A model generated the notes under the pieces. That model had not been told where the DNA came from. It made no database searches and saw only the letters and a list, made by a program, of their open reading frames with translations. From the NCBI RefSeq assembly GCF_036231355.1, contig NZ_CP109496.1, positions 6,262,001-6,326,000 of the forward strand: a DNA stretch of 64,000 bases, read 5' to 3'. The first letter of the stretch is position 1; each line of letters starts with the position of its first letter. Source of the DNA: Streptomyces sp. NBC_01431 (lineage in GTDB: Bacteria; Actinomycetota; Actinomycetes; Streptomycetales; Streptomycetaceae). Made by a program: the position numbers and the translations under genes. This document shows positions 26,191-36,138 of the stretch, one piece after another.

Positions 26191-27588
26191 TCACACGCCC
26201 TGGCTGACCGAGCTCATATTGAAGTCGGGAACGCGCAGCGCGGGCATCGCCGCCCGCGTGAAGTAGTCGCTCCACTCCCTGGGCAGGGTCTTCCCGGTGC
26301 GCCCGGCCTCAGTGGCCCGGGACAGCAGGTCCACCGGGGACTCGTTGAAGCGGAAGTTGTTCACCTCGCCGACCACCTCGCCGTTCTCCACGAGATAGAC
26401 GCCGTCCCGGGTCAGGCCGGTCAGGAGCAGCGTCGCCGGGTCCACCTCGCGGATGTACCACAGGCAGGTCACCAGCAGGCCCCGCTCGGTGGCGGCGACC
26501 ATCTCGTCCAGGGTCCGCTCACCGCCGCCGTCCAGGATCAGGTTCCCGGGCGAGGGGGCGACGGGCAGGCCGGTGAGCCGCGCGCTGTGCCGGGTGGTGA
26601 CCAGGTGCTCCAGACGGCCTTCGCGCATCCAGTCGGTCGGGGTGATGGGGAGCCCGTTGTCGAACACCGACTCGCTGTCGCCCGAGGCGTGCGCCACCAT
26701 GAACGGCGCGTACTCCAGGCCCGGGTGGTTCGGGTCGCTGCGCAGGGTGAGCGGCAGGGCGGAGAGCTTCTCGCCGATCCGGGTGCCGCCGCCCTTGCGG
26801 GAGAAGACGGTACGGCCCTCGTCGGCGTCCCGGGCCGCGGCCGACCACATCTGGTAGATCAGCAGATCGGCCACGGCGGAGGGCGGCAGCAGCGTCTCGT
26901 ACCGTCCGGCGGGCAGTTCGACGCGGCGTTCGGCCCAGCGGAGCCTGCGGGCGAGCTCCTCGTCGAGGGCGCCCGGGTCGACGTCCTTGAAGTCGGCCGT
27001 CGAGCGGCCGGCCCACGCCGAACGCGTGCGGTCCAAGGACTTGGCGTTCAGCTCCAGGGTGCCGTTGGGCTGGTCATGGCGCAGCCGCAGGCCGGTGGAC
27101 GTACCGAGGTAGGTGGAGGTCAGCTCGTGGTTGGCGAAGCCGTACAGCTCGCGCTCGCCCGCCTTGGCGCGGGCGAAGGCCTCACCGAGCGCGGGCGCGA
27201 AGTCGGCGAACACGGCCGAGCCGGTCTCCGCGGGGGCGTCGGTGAAGTCCGGCGACAGCGGGACCCCGGTGATCAGCGGCTGCGCGTCCTCGGCGGGGCC
27301 CGCCCCGCGCGCGGCCGCCTCGGCGGCGCGCACCAGCGGCTCCAGGTCGGCCGCGGTGACGGCCGACCGCGACACGACACCGGACGCGGTGCCCTCGGCA
27401 CCGTCCACCGTCGCGATCACGGTCAGGGTCCGCCCGCGGGTGACTCCGTTGGTGGTCAGCGCGTTGCCGGCCCAGCGCAGGTTCGCAGAGGAGCGCTCGT
27501 CGGCGATGACGACGCAGCCGTCGGCGGTGGACAGTTCCAGGGCCCGCTCGACGATCTCGTGCGGCTTGACGGTCGTACGGGAGCTCAT
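26191..27588 (-). CDS. tldE: TldE/PmbA-type metallopeptidase subunit
   Basis: A 465-aa member of the TldD/PmbA family. It lacks the HExxxH zinc motif carried by its partner, as TldE/PmbA does. Recognisable parts are LEYAPFMVAHASGDSESVFD, RHSARLTGLPVAPSPGNLIL and VENGEVVGEVNNFRFNESPV. With TldD it forms a heterodimeric protease that trims peptides such as modified antibiotic precursors. ATG 27588 lies after CAGGAGG, inside the duplicated copy of the tldD end (see repeat). Confidence 0.9.
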   Translation of the reverse strand: MSSRTTVKPHEIVERALELSTADGCVVIADERSSANLRWAGNALTTNGVTRGRTLTVIATVDGAEGTASGVVSRSAVTAADLEPLVRAAEAAARGAGPAEDAQPLITGVPLSPDFTDAPAETGSAVFADFAPALGEAFARAKAGERELYGFANHELTSTYLGTSTGLRLRHDQPNGTLELNAKSLDRTRSAWAGRSTADFKDVDPGALDEELARRLRWAERRVELPAGRYETLLPPSAVADLLIYQMWSAAARDADEGRTVFSRKGGGTRIGEKLSALPLTLRSDPNHPGLEYAPFMVAHASGDSESVFDNGLPITPTDWMREGRLEHLVTTRHSARLTGLPVAPSPGNLILDGGGERTLDEMVAATERGLLVTCLWYIREVDPATLLLTGLTRDGVYLVENGEVVGEVNNFRFNESPVDLLSRATEAGRTGKTLPREWSDYFTRAAMPALRVPDFNMSSVSQGV

Positions 27589-27679
27589 CGCCCGGCCTCC
27601 TGCGTGGTGTTGAGACTGTGCCGACCCCGGGGAAAGCCCCCGGACCCCCAGCCGGGGGCGCTTCGGTGGGAACCGTGAC

Positions 27680-27709
<30 letters not shown>
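27584..27709 (-). repeat. 31-bp direct repeat flanking a 64-bp GC-rich insert
   Basis: The last codons of tldD, together with the ribosome site and start codon of tldE, occur twice: 27679-27709 (true end of tldD) and 27584-27614 (now serving tldE). The copies are 28/31 identical. Between them, 27615-27678 is a G/C-run-rich sequence with two potential hairpins, like palindromic intergenic repeats of Streptomyces. It looks like an insertion with target duplication or a tandem duplication. Confidence 0.75.
27585..27683 (-). CDS. Possible coupled mini-ORF between tldD and tldE
   Basis: The insertion creates a 32-codon reading frame whose ATG overlaps the tldD stop (ATGA) and whose TGA overlaps the tldE start (ATGA). 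Its product would begin MSHGSHRSAP and end SLNTTQEAGR, the same last residues as TldD. The ribosome site is an exact relic of the former tldE site. Whether it is translated for its own sake or only keeps ribosomes moving from tldD to tldE is unknown. Confidence 0.35.
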
Positions 27710-29212
<1,503 letters not shown>

Positions 29213-29400
29213 AGTTGTCTCCCTGTCGTATGAGACCGGACGCCCCGATCATGTCGCGCCGATGGGCCTCGTGACTACGGCTTTCTGTAGGGATCCGACA
29301 GCGCTCGTTCTGCGCCACTGTCACGGCTCGATTCCTCGTAGACCGGGCGGTACCGATAGTTTGCGGGGAGTACGAATCCGCCTATCGAAAGGGTGATCCG

Positions 29401-30120
29401 TTGAGCCGCTCGGTTCTCGTCACCGGAGGTAACCGGGGCATCGGCCTCGCCATCGCCCGCGCATTCGCCGAGAGCGGCGACAAGGTAGCGATCACGTACC
29501 GCTCCGGAGAGCCGCCGGCCGTCTTGGCGGAACTGGGGTGCCTCGCCGTCAAGTGCGACATCACCGACGCCGAGCAGGTGGAGCAGGCGTACAAGGAGGT
29601 CGAGGACGCGCACGGTCCCGTCGAGGTGCTCGTCGCCAATGCCGGCGTCACCAAGGACCAGCTCCTGATGCGGATGTCCGAGGAGGACTTCACGTCCGTC
29701 CTCGACACCAACCTCACCGGCACCTTCCGCGTCGTCAAGCGCGCCAACCGCGCCATGCTGCGCGCCAAGAAGGGCCGCGTGGTGCTGATCTCCTCGGTCG
29801 TCGGGCTGCTCGGCTCGGCGGGCCAGGCCAACTACGCCGCCTCCAAGGCGGGCCTGGTCGGCTTCGCCCGGTCACTCGCTCGCGAGCTCGGCTCCCGCAA
29901 CATCACTTTCAACGTCGTCGCGCCCGGTTTCGTCGACACCGACATGACCAAGGTGCTCACCGAGGAGCAGCGCGCGGGCATCGTGTCCCAGGTGCCGCTG
30001 GGCCGCTACGCGCAGCCCGAGGAGATCGCCGCCGCGGTGAAGTTCCTCGCCTCCGACGACGCCTCGTACATCACTGGAGCCGTCATCCCCGTTGACGGCG
30101 GATTGGGCATGGGTCACTGA
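29401..30120 (+). CDS. fabG: 3-oxoacyl-ACP reductase FabG
   Basis: A 239-aa SDR with the complete FabG set: VTGGNRGIGLAIA near residue 7, VANAGVTKDQLLMRM near residue 79, and catalytic Ser-Tyr-Lys in SSVVGLLGSAGQANYAASKA. It reduces 3-oxoacyl-ACP with NADPH in fatty-acid elongation. The start is TTG at 29401, preceded by AAAGGGTG. It lies 5 nt before fabI; the pair mirrors mabA-inhA of mycobacteria, so it is the housekeeping FabG. Confidence 0.93.
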   Translation: MSRSVLVTGGNRGIGLAIARAFAESGDKVAITYRSGEPPAVLAELGCLAVKCDITDAEQVEQAYKEVEDAHGPVEVLVANAGVTKDQLLMRMSEEDFTSVLDTNLTGTFRVVKRANRAMLRAKKGRVVLISSVVGLLGSAGQANYAASKAGLVGFARSLARELGSRNITFNVVAPGFVDTDMTKVLTEEQRAGIVSQVPLGRYAQPEEIAAAVKFLASDDASYITGAVIPVDGGLGMGH

Positions 30121-30125
30121 TCACC

Positions 30126-30887
30126 ATGAGCGGAATTCTCGACGGCAAGCGCATCCTCATCACGGGTGTGCTGATGGAGTCCTCCATCGCCTTCCACGCG
30201 GCCAAGGTCGCGCAGGAGCAGGGCGCGGAGATCATCCTCACCGCGTTCCCGCGGCCCACCCTCACCGAGCGCATCGCCAAGAAGCTCCCCAAGCCCGCCA
30301 AGGTCATCGAGCTCGACGTGACCAACCAGGAGCACCTGGACCGGCTGGCCGGTCTGGTCAAGGACGAGCTCGGCGGTCTGGACGGCATCGTCCACTCGAT
30401 CGGCTTCGCCCCGCAGGGCGCCTTCAACTTCCTGGAGGCGAGCTTCGAGGACGTCGCGACCGCGATGCACGTCTCGGCGTACTCCCTGAAGTCGCTCACC
30501 ATGGCCTGCCGCCCGCTGATGCCGAACGGCGGCTCCGTCGTCGGCCTCACCTTCGACGCGCAGTTCGCCTGGCCGAAGTACGACTGGATGGGCCCGGCCA
30601 AGGCCGCCCTTGAGGCGACCTCCCGCTACCTCGCCCGCGACCTGGGCAAGGAGAACTTCCGCTGCAACCTGATCTCGGCCGGACCGATCGGCTCGATGGC
30701 CGCCAAGTCCATCCCGGGCTTCGCGGACCTCGCCGACGTGTGGAACACCCGCTCCCCGCTGGAGTGGAACATGGCCGACCCGGAGCCGGCGGGCCTCGGC
30801 ATCGTCGCGCTGCTCTCGGACTTCTTCCCGAAGACCACCGGCGAGATCATCCACGTCGACGGCGGCGTGCACATGATGGGCGCGTAA
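30126..30887 (+). CDS. fabI: Enoyl-ACP reductase FabI (InhA-like)
   Basis: A 253-aa enzyme for the last step of fatty-acid elongation. The FabI/InhA-type nucleotide motif is KRILITGVLMESSIAFHAAK near residue 8. The catalytic Tyr/Lys are in KYDWMGPAKAALEA, with Y-x6-K spacing specific to enoyl reductases. SAGPIGSMAAKSIPGF is the substrate loop. It is close to InhA, hence probably NADH-dependent and of the triclosan/isoniazid target class. A perfect hairpin at 30905-30940 ends the operon. Confidence 0.93.
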   Translation: MSGILDGKRILITGVLMESSIAFHAAKVAQEQGAEIILTAFPRPTLTERIAKKLPKPAKVIELDVTNQEHLDRLAGLVKDELGGLDGIVHSIGFAPQGAFNFLEASFEDVATAMHVSAYSLKSLTMACRPLMPNGGSVVGLTFDAQFAWPKYDWMGPAKAALEATSRYLARDLGKENFRCNLISAGPIGSMAAKSIPGFADLADVWNTRSPLEWNMADPEPAGLGIVALLSDFFPKTTGEIIHVDGGVHMMGA

Positions 30888-30904
30888 CGCCCGTACGCAC
30901 CCGA

Positions 30905-30940
30905 GCGGCCGCCCACCGGACCCTTCCGGTGGGCGGCCGC
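30905..30940 (+). terminator. Terminator of the fabG-fabI operon
   Basis: Perfect 15-bp arms (30905-30919 and 30926-30940) with a 6-nt loop lie 17 nt after the fabI stop. Confidence 0.75.
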
Positions 30941-31017
30941 CGTGCGTGGACCGCGACTTCCCCGCAGACTGATCGAAACGGATATGCCGGACGGTTGGCT
31001 GGGGAGGAGGTGGGGGT

Positions 31018-31392
31018 GTGCGCCCCCTGTGCGTGGGACAGCGCCGGGCCCTGGCCCTGCTGTTCCTCCTGCTCGCGGCGGCGGCGGGGCTCGCCACCCC
31101 CTCGGCGGTGCGGGCCGCCACCGCGCCCGCTCCGGCGCCCCCCGCGGCGCCGCCCGAGCCGTTCGGCGCCGACTGCCAGACCTCCGTACGGGGCTCCCAT
31201 GTGACCGCGTACTGCCACAACCCCTATCCGGACGCCGACCGGGTGCGGCTGCACACCGACTGCGCGCTGTGGTGGGACATCGACGCGGACGCGGCGCCCG
31301 TGGAGGTGGGCCCCGCGCAGACCGTCAGACTCACCGATCGCTGCTGGAAGGACGTCCGCGCGGTCTGGGTGACCCACGAGAAGGTCCCGTGA
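31018..31392 (+). CDS. Small secreted protein of unknown function
   Basis: A 124-aa protein with a signal peptide (ALALLFLLLAAAAGLA, cleavage near VRAA), a Pro/Ala linker (about residues 35-46), and a compact 75-residue domain with four cysteines: DCQTSVRGSHVTAYCHNPYP, HTDCALWW, and DRCWKDVRAVW. The cysteines probably form two disulfides outside the cell. The GTG start follows GGGAGGAGG. Not recognised as a named family. Confidence 0.7.
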   Translation: MRPLCVGQRRALALLFLLLAAAAGLATPSAVRAATAPAPAPPAAPPEPFGADCQTSVRGSHVTAYCHNPYPDADRVRLHTDCALWWDIDADAAPVEVGPAQTVRLTDRCWKDVRAVWVTHEKVP

Positions 31393-31399
31393 CCGCTGT

Positions 31400-32083
31400 T
31401 CAGCGGTCTTCGAGCCGGTCCCGCACACAGTTGAAGGCGTGGGCGGCGGCCTCCGTGGCGGCCGTCTCGGCGTCGCCCGTGCGGATCGCGTCGACCATCC
31501 GGGCGTGGTCCATGTGGTTGTTCGGCGTCATGTCGAGTCCCACGTCGTCGCGCAGCCAGTCGCGCAGCAGATGCCCGAGGTCGGCGTAGAGCTCGGTCAG
31601 TACGTCGTTGTGCGAGGCGGCGACGACGGCCAGGTGCAGGGTGGCGTCGGCCGCGACGAAGGCCTCCCGGTCGCCGGAGGCCCAGGCCTCCTCGCGCCGG
31701 TCGAGGAGCGTGTCCAACTGCTTGAGCTCCCGCTCGGTACGCCGCCGCGCGGCCAGCCGGGCCGCCGACGACTCCAGCGTGGAGCGCAGCTCGGCCACGT
31801 GACGCGGGTCGGCGTCGGCGAACCGGCGGTGCATCACACCGGCCAGCTCACTGGTGGCCACCACATACGTCCCCGAGCCCTGCCGGATGTCGAGCAGGCC
31901 GTTGTGCGCCAGGGCGCGGACCGCCTCGCGGACCGTGTTGCGCGCCACCCCGAGCTGCTCGACCAGTTCGGGCTCGGTCGGGATCCGCGCGCCGACCGGC
32001 CACTCGCCCGAGGTGATCTGGTTGCGCAACTGCGCGATCACCTGGTCGGCGAGGGCGGACCGCCGGGGAGAGCTGAGCGTCAT
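31400..32083 (-). CDS. FadR-type GntR transcriptional regulator
   Basis: A 227-aa regulator. The winged helix is at residues 8-75 (LADQVIAQLRNQITSGEWPV to NTVREAVRALAHNGLLDIRQ). The C-terminal all-helical FCD domain of the FadR subgroup carries Asp/His metal ligands (around DATLHLAVVAASHN and DHARMVDAI). It is divergent from the MFS gene at 32234. The intergenic region has two overlapping palindromes (32194-32220), so it probably controls that transporter and itself. It binds a carboxylate, by family analogy. Confidence 0.88.
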   Translation of the reverse strand: MTLSSPRRSALADQVIAQLRNQITSGEWPVGARIPTEPELVEQLGVARNTVREAVRALAHNGLLDIRQGSGTYVVATSELAGVMHRRFADADPRHVAELRSTLESSAARLAARRRTERELKQLDTLLDRREEAWASGDREAFVAADATLHLAVVAASHNDVLTELYADLGHLLRDWLRDDVGLDMTPNNHMDHARMVDAIRTGDAETAATEAAAHAFNCVRDRLEDR

Positions 32084-32193
32084 GGTGCTCCAGTGCGAGA
32101 AGGGGCGAGAAGGGGTGAGGCGGGTGGGACGGGTGACAAAGGCGAGAAGCGTAAGGGACTGCGCGGGACGGCTGCGAAAACGAGGTGGTGCAC

Positions 32194-32220
32194 GATTGGA
32201 CAACCAATCATCCCATGATT
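32194..32220. promoter_or_regulatory. Overlapping palindromes, likely GntR operator
   Basis: GATTGG-ACAA-CCAATC (32194-32209) and AATCAT-CCC-ATGATT (32206-32220) are both perfect and share four bases. They lie 14 nt before the MFS start and 111 nt before the regulator start, so binding would block MFS translation start or transcription. Confidence 0.6.
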
Positions 32221-32233
32221 CTATGATGGCACC

Positions 32234-33520
32234 ATGTCCGACGAAGAGACCACCACGCTGAGCCCCGCGCCCCCCGTCCGCGCCGAGACCCCGCACACCC
32301 CCACCGGTGCGAGCCGGGCACAGTCGTGGACGCGCCGGCTCGTACCGCTCGCGCTGGTGCTCGCCGCGGTCAACCTGCGCCCCGCCATCACCAGCCTCGG
32401 GTCGCTGATGAAGGAAGTCACCGGCGGCCTGCACATGAGCGGCGGCATCGCCGGCGTGCTGACCTCCGTACCGGCGTTCTGCTTCGCCCTCTTCGGCATC
32501 ATGGCGCCGCGGCTCGCCCGCCGCTTCGGCCCCGGCGCCGTCGTCCTCGCGGGCATGGCCGCGATCACCACCGGACTGCTCCTGCGCTCCCTGGCGGGCG
32601 GCACCACAACCTTCCTCGCGGCCAGCGTCCTCGCCCTGATGGGCATAGCCCTGAGCAACGTCCTGATGCCGGTCATCGTCAAGCGGTACTTCCCCGACCG
32701 GGTCGGTTCCATGACCGGCCTCTACTCGATGGCACTCGCCGCGGGCACCTCGCTCGCCGCCGTCACCACCGTGCCCATCACCGATGCGCTGGGCGGCAGT
32801 TGGCGCCGGGGCCTCGGCATCTGGGCGCTGCTCGCCGTCGTCGCCGTGGCCGTCTGGATCCCGCTGGCACGCGACCGCTCCGGGAACGAGACGCCGGCCC
32901 AAAGCACCCGGGCGCAGGCGGCGCCCGCGCTGCGCATCACCCGCAGCGGCACGGCCTGGGCGCTGGCCTGCTTCTTCGGACTCCAGGCGACCGGCGCCTA
33001 CATCACCATGGGCTGGATGCCGACGATCTTCCGCGACGCGGGCGTCTCGGCCGGCACCGCGGGCCTGCTGCTCTCCATCACCATGGTCATGGGCGTGCCG
33101 CTCGGCTTCGTCATCCCGTGGCTGGTCAACCGGCTGCCCCGGCAGGGCCCCATCGTCGTCACGCTCGGCACCTGCGGGCTGGCCGGCTACGCCGGGCTCT
33201 ACTTCGCACCGGCCACCGGCGCCTGGGCCTGGGCGCTGCTCCTCGGCATCTCCAACTGCGCCTTCCCGCTGGCCCTCACGATGATCAGCAAGCGCTCGCG
33301 GACCGGCGCGGGCGTCGTGCGGCTCTCCGCCTTCGCGCAGTGCGTCGGCTACCTCCTCTCCATCCCGGGCCCCCTCCTGGTCGGCGTCCTGCACGACCGC
33401 AGCGGCGGCTGGGACCTGCCCATCGCCCTGATGGCGGCGCTGATGGTGCCCCAGATCGCCGTCGGCATCCTGGCCGGCCGCGACCGTACGATCGAGGACG
33501 AAGCCGGGGTCGGGCGATAG
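32234..33520 (+). CDS. MFS transporter, CynX/NimT type
   Basis: A 428-aa membrane protein with 12 predicted helices, a 35-residue polar N-terminus and a cytoplasmic loop after helix 6 (about 215-235). AAVNLRPAITSLGSLMKEVT in helix 1 is the signature of the CynX/NimT branch (cyanate, 2-nitroimidazole and related small anions). It probably exports or imports a small organic anion sensed by the adjacent GntR regulator. It is followed by a micro-protein gene 30 nt downstream. Confidence 0.88.
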   Translation: MSDEETTTLSPAPPVRAETPHTPTGASRAQSWTRRLVPLALVLAAVNLRPAITSLGSLMKEVTGGLHMSGGIAGVLTSVPAFCFALFGIMAPRLARRFGPGAVVLAGMAAITTGLLLRSLAGGTTTFLAASVLALMGIALSNVLMPVIVKRYFPDRVGSMTGLYSMALAAGTSLAAVTTVPITDALGGSWRRGLGIWALLAVVAVAVWIPLARDRSGNETPAQSTRAQAAPALRITRSGTAWALACFFGLQATGAYITMGWMPTIFRDAGVSAGTAGLLLSITMVMGVPLGFVIPWLVNRLPRQGPIVVTLGTCGLAGYAGLYFAPATGAWAWALLLGISNCAFPLALTMISKRSRTGAGVVRLSAFAQCVGYLLSIPGPLLVGVLHDRSGGWDLPIALMAALMVPQIAVGILAGRDRTIEDEAGVGR

Positions 33521-33550
33521 CGGGCGATACCGGGGTGCGACACTGACCGC

Positions 33551-33667
33551 ATGCCAGTGCTCGAACCGAATCCGCAGGACAGCCACAAGAAGCTCCTTCT
33601 CGTGCTCGGCGCGATGCTCGCCGTCACGATCGTCGTCGCCGTCATCGCGACGCTCGCCTCCCCCTGA
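33551..33667 (+). CDS. SGM_5486-type transporter-associated micro-protein (38 aa)
   Basis: A 38-aa protein. The polar start PVLEPNPQDSHKK is followed by one membrane helix (LLLVLGAMLAVTIVVAVIAT) and the end LASP. It matches the small family that accompanies CynX-type MFS genes in Streptomyces. It lies 30 nt after the MFS stop, on the same strand, probably as a small subunit of the transporter. It is easy to miss because of its length. Confidence 0.78.
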   Translation: MPVLEPNPQDSHKKLLLVLGAMLAVTIVVAVIATLASP

Positions 33668-33705
33668 CCGACCCCCTCCCGACCCCGGATCGTCCTCGCG
33701 CGGTC

Positions 33706-33738
33706 GATGGTGGGGCTAGCCCCACCATCCCCTAGGGG
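33706..33738. promoter_or_regulatory. 24-bp perfect palindrome plus adjacent 10-bp palindrome
   Basis: GATGGTGGGGCT is followed directly by its exact complement (33706-33729, no loop), then CCCCTAGGGG at 33729-33738. The sequence lies 130-163 nt before the start at 33869. Such long loop-free symmetry with CTAG at its centre suits a protein dimer better than a terminator. Confidence 0.5.
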
Positions 33739-33868
33739 GCCAGGGTCAGGGTTGAGTGGGTGGGTCACCGGATGGGACCGGGCCCGCCGAATCCGTAGGT
33801 TTTCAGGTACAGCGACGAACGCCCCGTTCGTCGGCGGAATTCGTACCCGGAACCACACGGAGGCGGCC

Positions 33869-34075
33869 ATGTCGGCCCACCCGCACACCAGGTCCTCCCA
33901 CCCGGCCGCCGGTGGCGTCGACTTCAGGCTGCCGTGGTGGGCGGTCGTACTGCCCGCGATCGCGTTCGGTGTGCTCCTCACGCTCATCATCGGATCGGGC
34001 GACACCCAGGCCGTCTCCGGTGACGGCACCCTCAGCCACCTCGTCGACCGGGTCCAGCAGAGCCTGTCCCGCTAG
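33869..34075 (+). CDS. Small single-pass membrane protein (68 aa)
   Basis: Polar N-terminus (SAHPHTRSSHPAAGGVDF), one helix (WWAVVLPAIAFGVLLTLIIG) and a short external tail ending LVDRVQQSLSR. The ATG at 33869 follows CACGGAGG; longer versions lack a ribosome site. Conserved-looking but of no known function. It has an unusual palindromic upstream region. Confidence 0.7.
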   Translation: MSAHPHTRSSHPAAGGVDFRLPWWAVVLPAIAFGVLLTLIIGSGDTQAVSGDGTLSHLVDRVQQSLSR

Positions 34076-34159
34076 GGCCGGAGCCCCCTTTATCACGCCG
34101 GTGGGGGAGCCCTTCGCCGTCCTGCGCCCGGGGCCGTCATTCATGCGAAGCTGGGAGAC

Positions 34160-34678
34160 ATGAGCGTCGACACACCCCGCAGGATCGTCCTCCTCCGGCA
34201 CGCGAAGGCCGACTGGGACCAGCAGTCAGACCACGAACGGCCGCTCGCCGAGCGAGGGCGGAAGGACGCCCCCGTCGCCGGCCGCCGGCTGGCCACCTCA
34301 GGCATCTCCATCGACCTTGCCCTCTGCTCCACCGCGGTCAGGACCCGCGAGACCTGGAAGCTCGCCGTCCAGGAACTGCCGCAGCGCCCCAAGACGGTGT
34401 ACGAGGAGAGGCTGTACGAGGCCTCGCTCGGCGAACTGCTCGCGCTGCTCAACGAGACCCCCGACGACGTCGCCGACCTGCTGCTCATCGGGCACAACCC
34501 CGGGATGCACGCGCTGGCCGACGCGCTCGCGGGGGAGACCGAGGGCGATGTGCTGTCGCGGATGAACCGCAGCGGCTTCCCGACCTCCGCCTTCGCCGTG
34601 GTCACCTTCACCGGCTCCTGGAAGTCCGTCGAGCACGGCGTCGGCAAGCTCGTCGACTTCTGGGCCCCGCACGCCTGA
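34160..34678 (+). CDS. SixA-type histidine phosphatase
   Basis: A 172-aa member of the histidine phosphatase superfamily. The catalytic histidine lies in IVLLRHAKADW near residue 12, and the second conserved histidine in LLLIGHNPGMHALAD near residue 110. The RHAK variant is typical of SixA, which dephosphorylates phosphohistidine in phosphorelay proteins. Target unknown here. A strong bidirectional hairpin follows. Confidence 0.87.
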   Translation: MSVDTPRRIVLLRHAKADWDQQSDHERPLAERGRKDAPVAGRRLATSGISIDLALCSTAVRTRETWKLAVQELPQRPKTVYEERLYEASLGELLALLNETPDDVADLLLIGHNPGMHALADALAGETEGDVLSRMNRSGFPTSAFAVVTFTGSWKSVEHGVGKLVDFWAPHA

Positions 34679-34691
34679 CCCGCCCGCCCGT

Positions 34692-34741
34692 GACGCGGTG
34701 AAGGCCCCGGCGCACGTGCGCACCGGGGCCTTCGCCGCGTC
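34692..34741. terminator. Bidirectional terminator between sixA-like gene and serB
   Basis: A long stem (34692-34710 with 34723-34741, one mismatched column) and a 12-nt loop lie 13 nt after the phosphatase stop and 47 nt after the serB stop. Confidence 0.7.
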
Positions 34742-34788
34742 CGGACGTATCCGGAACGTCGTATCCGGACGTCGTATCCCCACGCCGC

Positions 34789-36030
34789 TCAGTCGACGAG
34801 GCCGTCCGCCGCCTCGACCTCTTCGCGGGTGATGCCGAGCAGGTACAGCACGGTGTCGAGGAAGGGCACGTTCACCGCGGTGTGCGCGGCCTCGCGGACC
34901 ATCGGCTTGGCGTTGAAGGCGACGCCGAGGCCGGCCGCGTTCAGCATGTCCAGGTCGTTGGCGCCGTCACCGATCGCCACCGTCTGCGCCAGCGGCACCC
35001 CGGCCTCGGCCGCGAACTCGCGCAGCAGCCGCGCCTTCCCGGCCCGGTCCACGATCTCGCCCGTGACCCGGCCGGTGAACGTGCCGTCCTTGATCTCCAG
35101 GGTGTTGGCGGACGCGAAGTCGAGCCCGAGCTGCTCCTTGAGGCCGTCGGTGACCTGGGTGAACCCGCCCGAGACGACGCCGACCTGATAGCCCAGCGCC
35201 TTGAGGGTGCGGATCAGGGTCCGGGCACCAGGTGTGAGGCGGACCTCGGCGCGCACCTTGTCCACCACCGAGGCGTCCAGGCCCTTGAGCAGCGCCACCC
35301 GCGCGTGCAGCGACTGCTCGAAGTCCAGCTCGCCGCGCATCGCGGCGGCGGTCACTTCGGCGACCTCCTCCTCGCAGCCGGCATGCGCGGCGAAGAGCTC
35401 GATCACCTCGTCCTGGATCAGTGTGGAGTCCACGTCCATCACGACGAGCCGCTGGGCCCGCCGGTGCAGCCCCGCCGAGACGACTGCCACGTCCACCCCG
35501 AGGGCGGCCGCCTCGGTCGCAAGCGCGGTGCGCAGCGGCGCCGTCTCCACGCCGGACACGGCGAACTCCACGGCGGTGACCGGGTACTTGGCGAGCCGGA
35601 AGATGCGGTCGATGTTGCCGCCGGTGGCGGTGATGCTGGCCGCTATGGCCGCCGTGGACTCGGCGGTGAGCGGATGACCCAGCACGGTGACATGCGAACG
35701 GCCGCTGCCGCGCGGCCTGTTGTCGCCGATACCGGAGATGATCTCCGCCTGGAGCCTTAGTGACTCGGCCCAGCTGTGCACGGTGGCCCGCAGCTCGCCC
35801 GCGGAGGCCACGGTCGGCTCGGTGACGAGCACGCACAGCACGAGACGGCCACGGGAGACGACCTGCTCGATGTCCACGACATCGACGGCGTAGGCGGCGA
35901 GGGTGTCGAAGAGCCCGGCGGTGATGCCGGGACGGTCCTTACCGAAGATCTTGACGAGGAGGGTGGGTACGTCAGAGCTCTGACCGGCGTCGGAGGTCTG
36001 GCCGGCGGGGGGCAGGGGCGATGGCGTCAT
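34789..36030 (-). CDS. serB: Phosphoserine phosphatase SerB with ACT domains
   Basis: A 413-aa protein. The N-terminal ~170 residues contain two ACT-like modules (LLVKIFGKDRPGITAGLFDT and SHVTVLGHPLTAESTAAIAA) that bind amino acids. A HAD phosphatase follows: DxDxT in VVMDVDSTLIQDEVIEL, VVSGGFTQV, and GDGANDLDML. It makes serine from phosphoserine and is probably inhibited by serine through the ACT part. Length and layout match mycobacterial SerB2. Confidence 0.93.
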   Translation of the reverse strand: MTPSPLPPAGQTSDAGQSSDVPTLLVKIFGKDRPGITAGLFDTLAAYAVDVVDIEQVVSRGRLVLCVLVTEPTVASAGELRATVHSWAESLRLQAEIISGIGDNRPRGSGRSHVTVLGHPLTAESTAAIAASITATGGNIDRIFRLAKYPVTAVEFAVSGVETAPLRTALATEAAALGVDVAVVSAGLHRRAQRLVVMDVDSTLIQDEVIELFAAHAGCEEEVAEVTAAAMRGELDFEQSLHARVALLKGLDASVVDKVRAEVRLTPGARTLIRTLKALGYQVGVVSGGFTQVTDGLKEQLGLDFASANTLEIKDGTFTGRVTGEIVDRAGKARLLREFAAEAGVPLAQTVAIGDGANDLDMLNAAGLGVAFNAKPMVREAAHTAVNVPFLDTVLYLLGITREEVEAADGLVD

Positions 36031-36138
36031 GGTGCTTCCACCGTATCCGCCCGCCGCTCCTGTCTCACATCCTGTCCCGCCCTGCGGACATCCCAGGCGC
36101 CTTGTACGGCCCTGCCTCGGCGGACCGCGGCCGCCCGG

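Noticed and set aside
24937..27678. 913-residue plus-strand frame opposite tyrS and tldE
   Set aside because: It spans two real genes on the other strand and the gap between them, and has the composition of a GC-bias shadow.
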